From the NCBI GenBank assembly GCA_947095585.1, contig OX352761.1:63874882-63938881 (forward strand): 64,000 nucleotides of DNA, in the 5' to 3' direction. A model generated the notes under the pieces. That model was given only the letters and a program-made list of their open reading frames with translations, searched no databases and was not told where the DNA came from. The stretch comes from Nephrocerus scutellatus (lineage: Eukaryota > Arthropoda > Insecta > Diptera > Pipunculidae). A program made the translations under genes and the position numbers. The first letter of the stretch is position 1. Each line of letters begins with the position of its first letter. Shown here one piece after another: positions 1 to 10,459 of the stretch.

Positions 1-498
1 GATTTGACAGACTTAAGGTGAACTTATAGAATTTTTAGACATCAACTTCACTGTTGTAGTTGCATGGCATCTTTGAGGGTTGACGCGCCATTTAAGACGT
101 CGTCGACGTAAAAATCGTTTGCTAAGACGTTCGAGGTATGAGGATATCTAACTTGTTCATCTATGGACAGCTGCTTCAGCGTGCGTGTTGCCAAAAAAGG
201 AGCGCTAGCTACTCCATAGGTGACGGTACATAGTTTATACGATTGAATTGGCTTCTTTGCATTGTCACGCCACCATATACGTTGAAAATCCTGGTGTTCG
301 TCATGCCCTTGAATCTGCTTATACATCTTGGTAATGTTACGACAAAAAGCATAACCGAGTTTTCTAAAACGAAGTATAAGGGCAAACAGGGTTTGCTGGA
401 TCGTAGGACCTACCATTAAACAATCATTTCATGACAGCTGAGTCGAACTTTTTGAAGAAGCGTTGAAGACCACTCGAAGTTTGGTCGTAGTACTGCTA
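1..498 (-). pseudogene. BEL/Pao reverse transcriptase fragment
   Basis: This is the reverse transcriptase of the BEL/Pao element, which would copy element RNA into DNA in a cytoplasmic particle. Minus-strand translation gives KLRVVFNAS near 470-444, the BEL signature TVTYGVASAPFLATR near 230-185, and the catalytic YVDD box at 110-99 followed by VLNGA. A stop and a frameshift sit around 417-440, between the first motif and the open stretch 416-48. The fragment starts abruptly next to the protease-linker piece at 499 and continues past the window edge. RVT domain identity is clear from the YVDD box and its flank; function is lost. Confidence 0.82.
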
Positions 499-741
499 TT
501 ATTTTCCACCATAAAAGGGCGGCAATTCTGTCATCACTTTGAAATGATTTCCTTTGAATAATTGATGGTAGATTTTGACTCCCACTAACAAATCGATCCG
601 ATCAGGGACGTGAAAATATGAATCGGCCAATTTCAACTCTACCGGAATTGACGTTAGATTGAAGTTACACGGTATCGAAGGTAAATTATTTATATTTTTA
701 GGCAAAATATAAAACTTTAACTCGGCACCATAATTGGACAC
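499..741 (-). pseudogene. BEL/Pao aspartic protease region fragment
   Basis: An 80-codon open stretch resembles the segment after the active site of the BEL/Pao protease: a run of strands followed by LADSYFHVPDRIDLLVGV, which matches the D-x-x-LLIG-type end of retroviral proteases (DUF1758 region). The catalytic DTG/DSG triplet is not seen in this piece or just upstream, where frames are broken (742-827). It is joined directly to reverse transcriptase at 498, so the normal linker is deleted. Assignment rests on position between gag and RT plus the LLVGV motif. Confidence 0.6.
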
Positions 742-827
742 TCGCGATTTAATGTTTAGATAGGTTTCATGATCGGTTGACTGTGCGATGAGTCAGGATA
801 GGATAAACTGTTGGACTTCCGATCTTC

Positions 828-1647
828 TTAATTTTGAAACCGTCTGAAATAAAGAAGTTCATGATGCTTGAAAAAAGATTTAGGACAAGGTGGACTTGAA
901 CAATCTCGTACGCTATGTCTTTCTATAAGGCAATTTAAACATAAACGATTATCTTTGATGAATCTTAAACGTATTTGAGGTGACAATTTTTGATCCCTAA
1001 ATGACGAACAGTTGGCTAACACATGATTTCCAGTGCAAAAGGCACATTTGTTTGAATCAGCCACCAAAACTGATGAACGAATGTGTTTCTTATACTTGGA
1101 CGAGGATACGGTGGGATTTGACTGTGAACGTAAGGGTTGTGACTGTACACTGCTAGACTGCATTTCGTTAAGTACTCGAATACGATTTCGGAGGAGCTCA
1201 ATGAATTCTGAGAACTGGAGTAGCTTAGTTACCTTCGTGTTCTTAATGACCTCTTTACGTGGGATGCTGTCTAACCGTTGCGTGAGGTGGTGAGTGAGCA
1301 TTAAATCCCATTCATCCACTTTAATTTCGAGGGACTTTAAAGCATTGCAATGTTTCACGACTGTGTCGGCAAAAACTTGAAGAGATTTTGAATTATGCTC
1401 TTGAGGCGATTTTATCTCATATATGGCCTTCATATGGACGCGCTGGATTACCACTTCGTTATTATTGCATTGCATTGTTATGATATGATGTGGATGCATT
1501 TGATTCTACCTCTGCTTTCTTACATTCGCTGATGTGATTCAATATAGTAGCCTCGAGTTTGCCGTACTCATCCTCAAAACTATCAGGATCAAACGTTTAA
1601 GTGTCGTCGGTAGTTTTAATGTTGAGCTGGACCATGCTATACTTTTC
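828..1647 (-). pseudogene. BEL/Pao gag, C-terminal part with zinc knuckles
   Basis: Minus-strand translation from about 1647 gives acidic, coiled-coil-like gag sequence (DPDSFEDEYGKLEA... at 1590-1550) that crosses a frameshift near 1500. It then stays open over 223 codons to 828. The second part carries the cysteine/histidine cluster CAFCTGNHVLANC (about 1035-995) and CLNCLIERHSVRDC (about 930-890), a double zinc knuckle typical of BEL/Pao gag, followed by PPCPKSFFKHHELL. In an active element this would form the nucleocapsid. The N-terminal part is 3.4 kb away at 5085-5233 because a LINE has inserted after position 1660. Confidence 0.8.
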
Positions 1648-1660
1648 ATACATAAGCTGG
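1648..1660. repeat. Left target-site duplication of the jockey-type LINE
   Basis: ATACATAAGCTGG here is repeated exactly at 5072-5084. The two copies bracket the LINE body and its A tract, as expected for target-primed reverse transcription. Confidence 0.9.
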
Positions 1661-1699
1661 TAACCGTTTCCAACCACTGTGTGGAAATAACAGTAACAA

Positions 1700-2361
1700 C
1701 GAAGCGGAAACTCGAGAAGAGGCGAGAGCACCAAAAGAGCGACCACCATCAATCTTAGAGTTTTTTATTGCCCCGATTAAACAAGGCAGTATCCGTGAAA
1801 CCAAAATTAAAGCTTTGAGCATCGAGGCATATCGCAAAATGTTGCCATCTTAGAAGCAGCTAATAAATACTTTTACACCTACAGATTGAAAAGTTCGAGA
1901 GGACTATCAGTAGTAATAAAAGGAATCGAGTCATTGGTATCGCCACAAGAGATAAGTGAGGAACTCACTGCCAAGGGTTTCAATATAAGAAGCGTTATCA
2001 ACATTATTAATCGTGAGAAAATCCCTCAACCAATGTTCAAAGTTGAGCTGGAACCTGAAGCAAAAAAAACCAAAGGGACACACGAAATCTATAACATGAG
2101 GTATCTGATGTATAGAAGGGTGGTAGTGGAAGAGCCACACAAACGTTAGTCAGTCTTACAATGCACCAATTGTCAAGAATTTAGACATTCTCGAAACTAT
2201 TGCAAACTGCCAGCTGTTTGCGTGATATGCGGCAACATGCACAAAACTAGCGAGTGTGATTTGGACAAAACCAAACCAGAAGTAAAGAAATGCAGTAATT
2301 GTGGGGAAAACCATACCGCATACAGAGGATTCATAGTGTATAAGGAGTTAAGGAAAAAATG
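1700..2361 (+). pseudogene. Jockey-type ORF1 (gag-like RNA-binding protein)
   Basis: Frame begins around 1700 (KERPPPSILEFF at 1730-1765, the usual proline-rich lead-in of jockey ORF1), breaks near 1852, resumes at 1886-2149 with a PRE_C2HC-like fold (SSRGLSVVIKGIE), then shifts again near 2150. The last part has three CCHC knuckles: CTNCQEFRHSRNYC (about 2163-2204), CVICGNMHKTSEC (about 2220-2258) and CSNCGENHT (about 2292-2320). The protein would package LINE RNA. At least three frameshifts or stops break it. Confidence 0.75.
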
Positions 2362-2646
2362 ACCCCAAGGCAACGAGCTATCAATCAAATACATAAACGC
2401 TCAAACAATGAGAAAGTTTCTGCAACCATTAACACAGAAACATTACACTCAGAGGTGGTCGCGGGTAACGTGCGAAATAAAGCAAATAAGCCTCAGAATG
2501 ATGATCAGGGAATCTACAAAATGATAAATACCCTCAACGAAACAATGCATAGATTTATGCAAATTATGGAAACAAATATGGGACTCATGCTGCAAAATAT
2601 GACTACCCTGATGCAACTGTTAACGAACAATCAAAATATAAGATGA
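2359..2646 (+). pseudogene. C-terminal tail of LINE ORF1, open reading stretch
   Basis: A 95-codon open stretch (MTPRQRAINQIHKR...) follows the zinc knuckles and ends four bases into the ATG of the endonuclease (overlap at 2643-2646, ATGA type). Its end is rich in Met, Gln and Asn (MHRFMQIMETNMGLML), consistent with the low-complexity tail of jockey ORF1 proteins. The overlapping stop/start is the usual arrangement for translational coupling of ORF1 and ORF2 in this clade. Confidence 0.55.
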
Positions 2647-2940
2647 TTGAACTTAAATTAGCCTTATGGAATGCCAATGGGCTATCGCAACATAAATTAG
2701 AAGTACAGAATTTTCTCAATGAACACAACATTGACATCATGATGGTCTCTGAGACACATTTTACACAAATGAGCTCTGTAAAATTTAATGGTTATAAAAT
2801 TTACGATACCCAGCATCCGATTTAATCGACTTCTGTGTAACGAAGAGCATTGCTAGAACTTATGTTACGGCCGACACATGCTACGAACTATCATCTGACC
2901 ACTCCCCGGTCTTAATAATATTAAGCATAAAAGTTTTAAA
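2643..2940 (+). pseudogene. Jockey-type ORF2 endonuclease, internally deleted
   Basis: ORF2 starts at 2643 with LALWNANGLSQHK and then VSETHF, the first two blocks of an apurinic/apyrimidinic-type endonuclease; the N of WNANG and the E of SETH are metal-site residues. At 2822 the frame breaks, and the next recognisable text is DLIDFCVTKSI (about 2817-2850) and SSDHSPV (about 2888-2908), the last endonuclease block with its catalytic His. The middle third of the domain is missing, so the enzyme cannot nick target DNA. Confidence 0.75.
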
Positions 2941-3002
2941 TTCAGAATCAAATATTTTTTTTAACGAACCGACACACTAATTGGTCACAATTCAAATCTG
3001 CA

Positions 3003-4923
3003 GTGACAAGAGAGTGCTCATTAAGTATCCCACTTAAATCGAAATCTGAGATAGATGAAGCAGTACAACACCTAACGAAGACATTAGAGCAAGCAGCAAA
3101 GGATGCTACATGCAACAGGTCTACTAAAGTGAAAATGCACCAAGCGTCACATAATATTAAACAGCTCTTAAAGACCAAACGCATATTGCGCAGGCAATGG
3201 CAGTTACATAGATCACCTGGACTTAAATCAAAATTAAATAAAGCTATCAAAAACCTGAAAGCAGCACTAACAAAGGAACATGATGAGGGGATTCAATATT
3301 ATCTAAGCAAACTTACAGCATTAGAAGCAACAGATTACTCACTGTGGAAAGCCACAAAAAACCTGAAACGGCCTACGCAATCATGTCCTCCGATTCGCCT
3401 TCCCGATGGAACCTGGTCAAGAAGCGATGCAGAAAAAGCAAACGCATTCGCCCAACATTTAGTTAAAGTATTTACTCCGAACGAAAATAATGGACACTCG
3501 GAATTGCTGCCAGAAGAAGCTGAAGCTTCAGAATTTCAACCTATTAAATATAAATGGCGTGAAGTAAAAATAATGATCAGCGAACATATAAACCCCAAAA
3601 AGGCACCTGGTCATGGTCTTATTAGTGGTAAAATGCTTATAGAACTTCCAGATATATGTACCAAATTAATAACATACATTTTCAATGCTGTAATGAAAAC
3701 TGGGTATTTTCCTGAAACTTGGAAAATTTCACAGATCATAATGATCCATAAACCAGGTAAAGATGAAACAAAAGTAGACTCGTATCGTCCAATCAGTTTA
3801 CTGCCAACTCTGTCAAAACTCTTTGAAAAAATGCTTCTTAAAAAGCTCAAACCAATTCTGCAAGAGCAAAGTATTATACCGGATCACCAGTTTGGATTTA
3901 GAGAAGATCATGGAACCATAAAACAAGTGCATAGGATCGTAGCAGAAATCAGAAACTCATTTGAACAAAAAAAGTACTGCTCCGCAGCATTTTTAGACAT
4001 TGCCCAAGCTTTCGATAAAGTATGGCACGAAGGCCTTATACATAAAATTAAGGCTCAGCTACCATCAAACTATCATGCGATCATTAAAAATTACCTGTTA
4101 AACCGGAAATTCTTGGTGAAATATAATAGTGCATCTTCTAATTTAAATGAAATACACGCAGGGGTTCCACAAGGCAGTGTACTGGGTCCAGTGGCATATC
4201 TAATTTACACCGCGGACCTTCCTACTTCAATTATGTAATAGATTCAACATTTGCAGATGATACAGCATTATTAGCGACACATGAAAACCCCCAAATAGCA
4301 TCAAGAGTCCTACAAGAACACTTAGAAGAAATAGCTAAGTGGCTTTCAAAATGGAGAATAAAAGCAAACGAGCAGAAATCAGCACACATTACATTCAAGT
4401 TAAACAACAATTGAAGTTAAACAACATCAATTTACCCCAATGCGAATCCATTAAATACCTAGGTCTACATCTAGAAAGAAGACTGTCATGGAAGAAGCAT
4501 ATCGAAACAAAACGACAACAAATCAACATCAAGAGTGATAAAATAAATTGGCTAATCGGAAAACATTCTAAATTAACTCTAGACTGTAAAGTCTTGTTGT
4601 ATAAAATGGTACTAAAACCAATCTGGACTTACGGAATACAATTGTGGGGCTCAGCCTGTGCCTCAAATATAATAAAATTGCAACGTGTGCAATCAAAAAT
4701 ACTACGAAGGATGGTAAACGCACCTTGGTACATACGTAACACAAACATACACCGCGAACTCAACATCGAAACAGTGGCAAATACAATACAGCAGTTCAGC
4801 AGAAAATACCAAACTAAGTTAGAACAACATCCCAACACATTAGCTTGGGAAATATTATGGAGGCTTAGATATCGGCGCCTTAAAAGAAAACATCCCTTAG
4901 ATCTATCTAACCAATCCATATGA
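3003..4923 (+). pseudogene. Jockey-type ORF2 reverse transcriptase
   Basis: The RT domain follows in one frame to 4238: YRPISLLPTLSKLFEK (3783-3830), motif A FLDIAQAFDKVWH (3991-4028) with its catalytic Asp, and motif B AGVPQGSVLGP (4158-4190). A frameshift near 4235 moves motif C (TFADDTALLA, 4247-4276) to another frame. A second shift near 4400 returns to an open stretch ending at 4923 with the C-terminal thumb and Cys-poor tail (ESIKYLGLHLERRLSW). This order and spacing fit the jockey clade. Two shifts plus the upstream deletion make it non-functional. Confidence 0.88.
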
Positions 4924-5071
4924 ACAACAAACCAAATAGTGCATATTAATATTAAGAATTAACATAGGTTAAGACTTAAAATTTATCTAGCTTGTAAGAT
5001 TTGAAAACAAATTGTGAGTTTCCCAAGATAGGAAAGATTCAAGAATAAAGCCAAATGCAGTTAAAAAAAAA

Positions 5072-5084
5072 ATACATAAGCTGG
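5072..5084. repeat. Right target-site duplication of the jockey-type LINE
   Basis: Exact copy of the 13 bp at 1648-1660, directly after the A tract at 5063-5071. It marks the 3' junction of the LINE with BEL/Pao gag. Confidence 0.9.
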
Positions 5085-5233
5085 ATTCGACGTAATAGCG
5101 ATTCATACGACCCGAGAGACGATGCTGTGACTACCTGATTCTTAAATACCGTTAGCTGACCCTTAAAAGCAGCACGTTGCTTTTTCAATAAATTTAATTT
5201 AGCTAATTCTTCAGCCTCCACTTTGAAAAACAA
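5085..5233 (-). pseudogene. BEL/Pao gag N-terminal fragment
   Basis: About 50 codons on the minus strand (VEAEELAKLNLLKKQRAAF...) have the helical, Lys/Glu-rich look of a BEL/Pao gag N-terminus. The reading frame ends in the 13-bp sequence ATACATAAGCTGG, which recurs at 1648-1660 where the gag resumes. Removing the LINE and one copy of the duplication joins the two gag halves in a sensible order. The start codon is not certain because upstream sequence (5234-5300) is not clearly coding. Confidence 0.6.
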
Positions 5234-5240
5234 TAATACC

Positions 5241-7239
5241 CTTTTAAATGGACGATGAAATAATTGGCGGACAGTTGCGATGTATCTCGGCCAATACGAC
5301 TGTTACAATTTGTTCACAAGTTATATAAATTAAAGTTACCTACTCAGTTGAAATCTAGACCTCATAGGCTGTATGTGATGCGATGAAGTAAAATCCCGTT
5401 AATGACGTCACCTTCCGTCTAATGTACTGCAATTGTGAAGACTGGAACAACTGACCACAGCACTTGATAATGTCACGGACAAACCGTATATTGCTTTGTA
5501 ATTACTATGGCGGTGCTGTGTGGTTGATTATATTGAATATCGATGGGATCAACCGAATTCGAAGCCTATGTATTTGATCCACTGCTTACTAATCATGCAC
5601 GATTCGGTTGATATGAAATTTTAGGTGGCTTTAACTAATTTGACGTTGCCACGATGTAAAAATTCTCGAAGGTACAGCTATACAACAGCTATATAAATCA
5701 CCGTTAATTCTCGACGCTGCCACGTTTGTAAATTCTCGAAGGTATACAGCTATACAACAGCTATATAATTACCGTTGATTTCCGAAGATACAATCTTTCA
5801 CGTGTTGATTTACGATGATATGACGATCTGGTTAACAGTGCACCGTATAATAGATTCCGTTATTCCAGATCCGGCTCGAAAGACCATGAAAAATGCTTGA
5901 CCTGGCTGCTCGAAGATTTGTTAATGATTATTTGTTGTAGCCAGGTAAACAGGTGCGTCCAAATGGGTGACGCTAAAATTGCTTTCGAAGCAAACTACTT
6001 TTCAGTACACTTACAGTAATGACACGACGATGAGTTGTGGTTTACTGTTTAAGGTTATGGCGTGGTGGTTTATGCGATTCGATACTGGCGCTATGTTTTA
6101 TGATGATCCTGTAGGCGCTCGTAAAATTCACCCAACTGGATAATGTGGTGGCCTGTAATGTGTGCACGCACTTATTTTTTCCGATCGCGTGTTTGCCGCT
6201 ACTGATTCGCACAAGATAGCGAGTTCCCAATTGCAACCGTAGTTGATACGATAGCGCTCTATTTCGCGAATGAATGTCGCACAGAAAACCACTTGGTACG
6301 TATGAACCACCACAAACCAAAAAATAATAACACCAAACCAACAACTTTATTATTTTGTGAGCAATATTTACTATAATTTAATTTTGTTCATTAAAATATT
6401 CGAACATATAAATTATAATTATAATGCAATATATATTGAAGTTATTTACTGCAAGCACAACTGGCTTGCCTGACATTACAATTTAGACTGCAAAAACTAA
6501 CTTCCGCACACCCAATCTACCATTACGTTCTTCTCCATACCATAACCGGTCGTTTGACATGAACTACGCAACGGTTTAATTTCGTTACAATAATTCATGA
6601 TGGACAACCACTGCGAAGTTCTGTCAAACGCGAACTACATTGTCGACGGCAAATGACGTTTGGATGTAAGCCTCATGGTTGCCCGGATTTATGTGGTAAG
6701 TAAATATAATTATTGAATAATATCTATTTATAAATACAATTATACAATTTTAATTATTTTATTCTAGCTACGATAGTTACCAGCCTGGCAATATGCTGTC
6801 GGACCATCGCCCGATGATTCCACTGCCTCAAATAACATACAGATAAGTATCCAGTGGTTTGTTAATACTCGTTTGAAGATTAATGTATTTCGCTTTTTAG
6901 GTATTTTACCATCGAGAGATGCTCCAATAGCCGACTGCACATCACGGCTATACTACGAAGAAAAAGAGAAGACTAAAGTTTAAGTTAAAATATAATTCAT
7001 TGAGTTTTGTGTTTTTTTAATTTATTATAAGCGCCAAAATTCCGGTTGGCGTTAACACCCTTTATTAAAATTTTAAAATCAAAGGAATGTATTATTAAAA
7101 TTTAAAAATCAAAGGAATGTAATTTACAATCACATTCCTCGCGTTTGTAGCCGGTTTCAATTTATTTTCTTAGAATGCTCTCTGATTCATTAAAAAAGCA
7201 AAACGGAAAAAGATTACGAAACTTAAAACGACGCGAGTC
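5241..7239. other. AT-rich stretch, no gene recognised
   Basis: Probably contains the 5' LTR and flank of BEL/Pao element 1 at its left side, but I cannot fix the LTR ends. It includes a tandem duplication at 5641-5777. Open stretches on the minus strand at 6042-6344 resemble nothing I know. A weak possible spliced ORF at 6563-6983 is described under findings. Two copies of a 27-bp AT-rich motif lie at 7063-7128. Confidence 0.5.
5641..5777. repeat. Two-copy tandem repeat, about 70 bp
   Basis: Copies at about 5641-5708 and 5712-5777 share GCCACG, AATTCTCGAAGGTA, CAGCTATACAACAGCTATAT and ACCGTT. Each copy holds the small direct repeat ACAGCTATA. The position upstream of BEL/Pao gag suggests it may belong to that element's LTR, where such duplications are common. 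Confidence 0.75.
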
Positions 7240-7577
7240 CAATGCTTTAATCAATGGATCATGGTCAGTGAAAACTACAAAAAACCCTGACCAAGAAAAT
7301 ATTACAAATAATTACTTAATGTTCAGACTTCAAAATTCATGGATCCTCTCTAGACAGTAGTAAAAATCTGTTCTTCTGCATCTTGACGTCTTTCTTGAAG
7401 GCCAACAATGCTTTAATCAATGGATCATGGTCAGTGAAAACTCTTAAAAAAAACCCTGACAAAGAAAATATTACAAATAATTACTAAATGTTCAGACTTC
7501 AAAATTCATGGATCCCTTCTAGACAGTAGTAAAAATTTGTTCTTCTGCATCTTAACGTCTTTCTTGAAGGCCAACAC
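7240..7577. repeat. Tandem duplication of about 166 bp
   Basis: Copy one (about 7240-7404) and copy two (about 7405-7577) both run from AATGCTTTAATCAATGGATC to TTTCTTGAAGGCCAA. Differences are a few substitutions and small indels in A tracts. The duplication lies within the gypsy RNase H scrap. Confidence 0.88.
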
Positions 7578-7740
7578 CTCAACAGTGAAACGTGCCGGAT
7601 TCGTCTGTAGTACCAGGCCTTACAAAAAGGGCACGTATAATTATCGAGCCGAAAATCTTGTCAAAATTCTGCTTTGTGGATTTTCGTATGTTGGCCAAGT
7701 CCTCTCGAGCAAACTTCCAACTCAGGTTTTGGAATAAAAT
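7240..7740 (-). pseudogene. Decayed Ty3/gypsy RNase H scrap, partly tandem-duplicated
   Basis: Minus-strand translation gives FFVVFTDHDPLIKAL at about 7290-7247, matching the gypsy RNase H block (TDH-PL). The same block recurs in the second copy of a local tandem duplication (about 7460-7410). Other frames are riddled with stops. The family call rests on one motif, so it is tentative. No LTRs or other pol motifs were found next to it. Confidence 0.45.
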
Positions 7741-7762
7741 TTTCCATATTCAAAAAAAAAAA

Positions 7763-7978
7763 TAAACGGATATTGCTGATCTGGCAAAGTCAACAATGAT
7801 CCGAACTTAATGTTCGACCCATTAATGTCAAAGTCCATAAGACATAATTTATTAATGAAATATTCATAAAAAACTAAACGCACATTGCTGATCTGGCAAA
7901 ATCAACAATGATTCGAACTTAATGTCCGGCCCAATAATGTCAAGTCCATAAGACATATTTTATTAATGCAATATTGCT
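7763..7978. repeat. Tandem duplication of about 110 bp
   Basis: Copies at about 7763-7871 and 7872-7978 share TTGCTGATCTGGCAAA, TCAACAATGAT, CGAACTTAATGT and AAGTCCATAAGACATA. Divergence is about 10 percent. No coding content seen. Confidence 0.85.
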
Positions 7979-9547
7979 TCGGGCCCATTCGACTGCCATT
8001 ACCATAAAAAAATATGCGTGCACGGGGTACGTCACAGTATAGAGGAAAAAAAGCGGATACTTCCTCGCGACCTCATTCCGGAGGAAAACTTTAAATTCAA
8101 CTAATTACAGAATACAGGTTATCATACCTATAATAAACATAGCAAAGGAAAACTCGAGATAAGTTATGCTTACTCGCATGACATTTTATAACAAAAAAGG
8201 AAATGTGGTTGGTTTTTACGAACATATGAATTATTAATATATAATAATGATATAATCGTATAATCTTACTAACTAATTGAGCATAACATAGAAGCTTTTA
8301 TTACTCTCTTGCGATCGTACTATCATAAAAAAAAATTCGGATAATAGAAATATCGTACAAATAGTTCGTAATGTCCAAATAGATCTCACATCCCAGTAAG
8401 AAGTCTGTATGCCGGAGAATTTCTAATTTCTAATTTACTAGCTGAAATACCCGTCGTTATCCGGCTGCCTTCATCTCACTGCCCCACCGAACTGCCCACC
8501 ATCGAGAAAGAAGTTCAACTCCAACCAAATACGCATACGTGTCTCTCGTGCCAGATATGTGTCACCCATGCCGGCAAATCGCTCACCTGCTCAAGTTAAC
8601 GAAATAATCGGTTTGTGCAAACTGAAGTATGAAATGTATATTGTCAGGGATTGGTCTTCCGAAAGTCAGGAGGGTGGTCGAAAATGAGAACACATAAAAT
8701 GTACTTTTCTTTAGAAATCTAATTCTATTTATGTATTTACTAAGTTTATTCACTAAAAAAGGCTAACGAATTTATGATTACAATTATTACTACGTGTATT
8801 TGCGCTGCTATGAGAGCACTCCGTCCAACGAATTCTGAAGAACTGACTTTGTTATGCAGCCGACTGCTGCATGAAAGCTCGCCTCGCCATGCGAGTCCGT
8901 CCACCACCACCATCTCCTGTGACGCCAACCTGATGCGTCATCACACATTCCAGACGTGTAGAGCATCGAGTAGCTGATACCATGCCCATGCCTTGGCTAT
9001 CCAGCTGTATACGATGATAAAAGTGCCTACGCCGGCAACTGCGATAATTATCCGCTGGAGATATGACATTTCGATGTATTCAAACATTGACAATGTTGCT
9101 GCTGCTCGTCGTTGCCGTATTTATTTGCCTTAGCAAATATGCCATCAGACTACATCGCAACGGAGCGAGGTATCGGGTGTCCGCGCACAGTGCCCAGTCG
9201 ATGAGTGGACGACGATGAGCCGCACAAACAATGAACGTCGCAATGTGCGAAATGATAATATGTATCCACTATCATTAGGCAGGCAACAAAGTAATTGCAA
9301 TACGAATCGTATGCAGACGGAATGTACTGCGACTTTGTACGACTGGTGGTGTGGAATATGGCGCGTCAGCAGTCCGCATTTAGTGTGTGTGTTGCTGGTG
9401 GCAATAATTTGATTGAATAATTTGAACATTGAATCAAGGTCAACGGTTGTTGACCGAACATCCTGCCCGGTCGAACCCTTTGGTTCGAAATGTGTGCATG
9501 AGATGCTCCCAGGAAGGTCAAGATCATAACAACATCCCGTGATCTGT
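7979..9547. other. Unassigned stretch next to BEL/Pao element 2
   Basis: No confident gene. The right part (about 9140-9547) lies directly downstream (minus strand) of the BEL/Pao pol stop and is probably its 3' UTR and LTR. I could not find a TG...CA pair that repeats beyond the element, so ends are unknown. Confidence 0.4.
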
Positions 9548-10440
9548 TCATGATGTCTCCAAGAGGCGGCAAAGTTTCTGGACGGGCCGGCGGCACTCGC
9601 CATAACTGGTGCGTAGGGTAGCGTTGCGGGATAATCCGTCACTGCCCGGGTGAACGGCAATGACTCAACCGAGCCTCCAATGAGTTGGGGGCAGGTTTTC
9701 CTGTTTCACGAGGACCACAGCGTTCAGTTGAATGTCCGGTTCTCGTCGTTCCCATTTGCTGCGGGTCTGGAGGGTGACCAAGTACTCCTCGCTCCGGCGC
9801 TGCCGAAAGTCCTGGTGGAGCTTACGTATCCACTGATACTGCTTGAATTGATTAAGTAGGACCCCGCCAACTTGTGGTTCGGGTACCGCGATGAGGGGGG
9901 CACCGATGAGAAAATCGCCCGGGGTGAGCGCCAATTTGTCCTCTGGGTCGTCGTGGAGTGGGACCAGCGCACGTGAGTTGAGACACGCCTCGAAGCGTGT
10001 TGCTAGGGTGTGGATTTGGTGGTACCATAGAGACTGGGCACCCACCAAACGAACCAAATGTTGTTTGGCAGATTTTACGGCGGCCTCCCATAATCCACCT
10101 TGATGAGGAGCCGCTGGAGTGATGAAGTGCCATCTCGTCCCTGCATGTGCCAGGGCCTGTTGATTGTGATGGGACTCGAATGCTGCTAAGTCCTCTTTGA
10201 TGACCGCTCCGCGGTGTCGTCTGCAGATGACGCATTTGTGCAGCAAAGTCCGCACAGCTTGTCGACCAAGGCGTCAGATTTCGGCAAGACAATGGTATGC
10301 CTTTGCTCATCCGGTACGGACGCATGGGTGAGTCGACCTCCGACTCGTAGGACTCCTCGAGTATCCAAGTATGGGTTGAGGGAGAGTAACGGGCTGTTAC
10401 TGGACGGAGGTGCACGGTTGCGCAACTGGTGCGCCTTTTG
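9548..10440 (-). pseudogene. BEL/Pao integrase with DUF5641-like C-terminus
   Basis: Block one (about 10440-10260) carries GVLRVGGRLTHASVP and IVLPK, the sequence that precedes the HHCC finger. Block two (10255-9665) has CVICRRHRG from the finger, then skips to WHFITPAAPHQGGLWEAAVK, the end of the DDE core with its catalytic Glu. The two catalytic Asp segments are absent. The tail (WRLG, then VHPGSDG and GECRRPVQKLCRL) is a DUF5641 end, interrupted by an in-frame TGA at 9665-9667 where an Arg codon CGA is expected. Translation would otherwise end at 9548. Confidence 0.8.
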
Positions 10441-10459
10441 AGAGAAAGTGGTAGCGGAG

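Larger units (their letters stand above)
1661..5071 (+). mobile_element. Jockey-type non-LTR retrotransposon inserted in BEL/Pao gag
   Basis: A plus-strand LINE with ORF1 (three zinc knuckles), an apurinic-type endonuclease and a reverse transcriptase, ending with AATAAA (5044-5049) and an A tract (5063-5071). Perfect 13-bp target duplications flank it, so both ends are exact. At 3.4 kb it is short for the jockey clade because the middle of the endonuclease is deleted (between 2825 and about 2827) and the 5' UTR is small or missing. All reading frames contain shifts, so the copy is inactive. Clade call is from the RT motifs and the gag-like ORF1. Confidence 0.88.
1..5240 (-). mobile_element. 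BEL/Pao LTR retrotransposon 1, degenerate, split by a LINE
   Basis: Read on the minus strand, the gag N-terminus (5233-5085), gag C-terminus with zinc knuckles (1647-828), protease-linker region (741-499) and reverse transcriptase (498-1) appear in the order expected of a BEL/Pao element. The gag is cut by a jockey-type LINE at 1661-5071. The pol runs off the left edge of the window, so integrase and 3' LTR are not visible. The protease-linker and RT fragments abut without the usual intervening sequence, which implies an internal deletion. The 5' LTR should lie above about 5240, but I could not fix its limits. Family assignment rests on motif order; the copy is dead. Confidence 0.8.

Noticed and set aside
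9145..9660. 171-codon minus-strand frame next to BEL/Pao
   Set aside because: Its first part is the wrong frame of the integrase tail (the true frame gives VHPGSDG and KLCRL); the rest has no known content.
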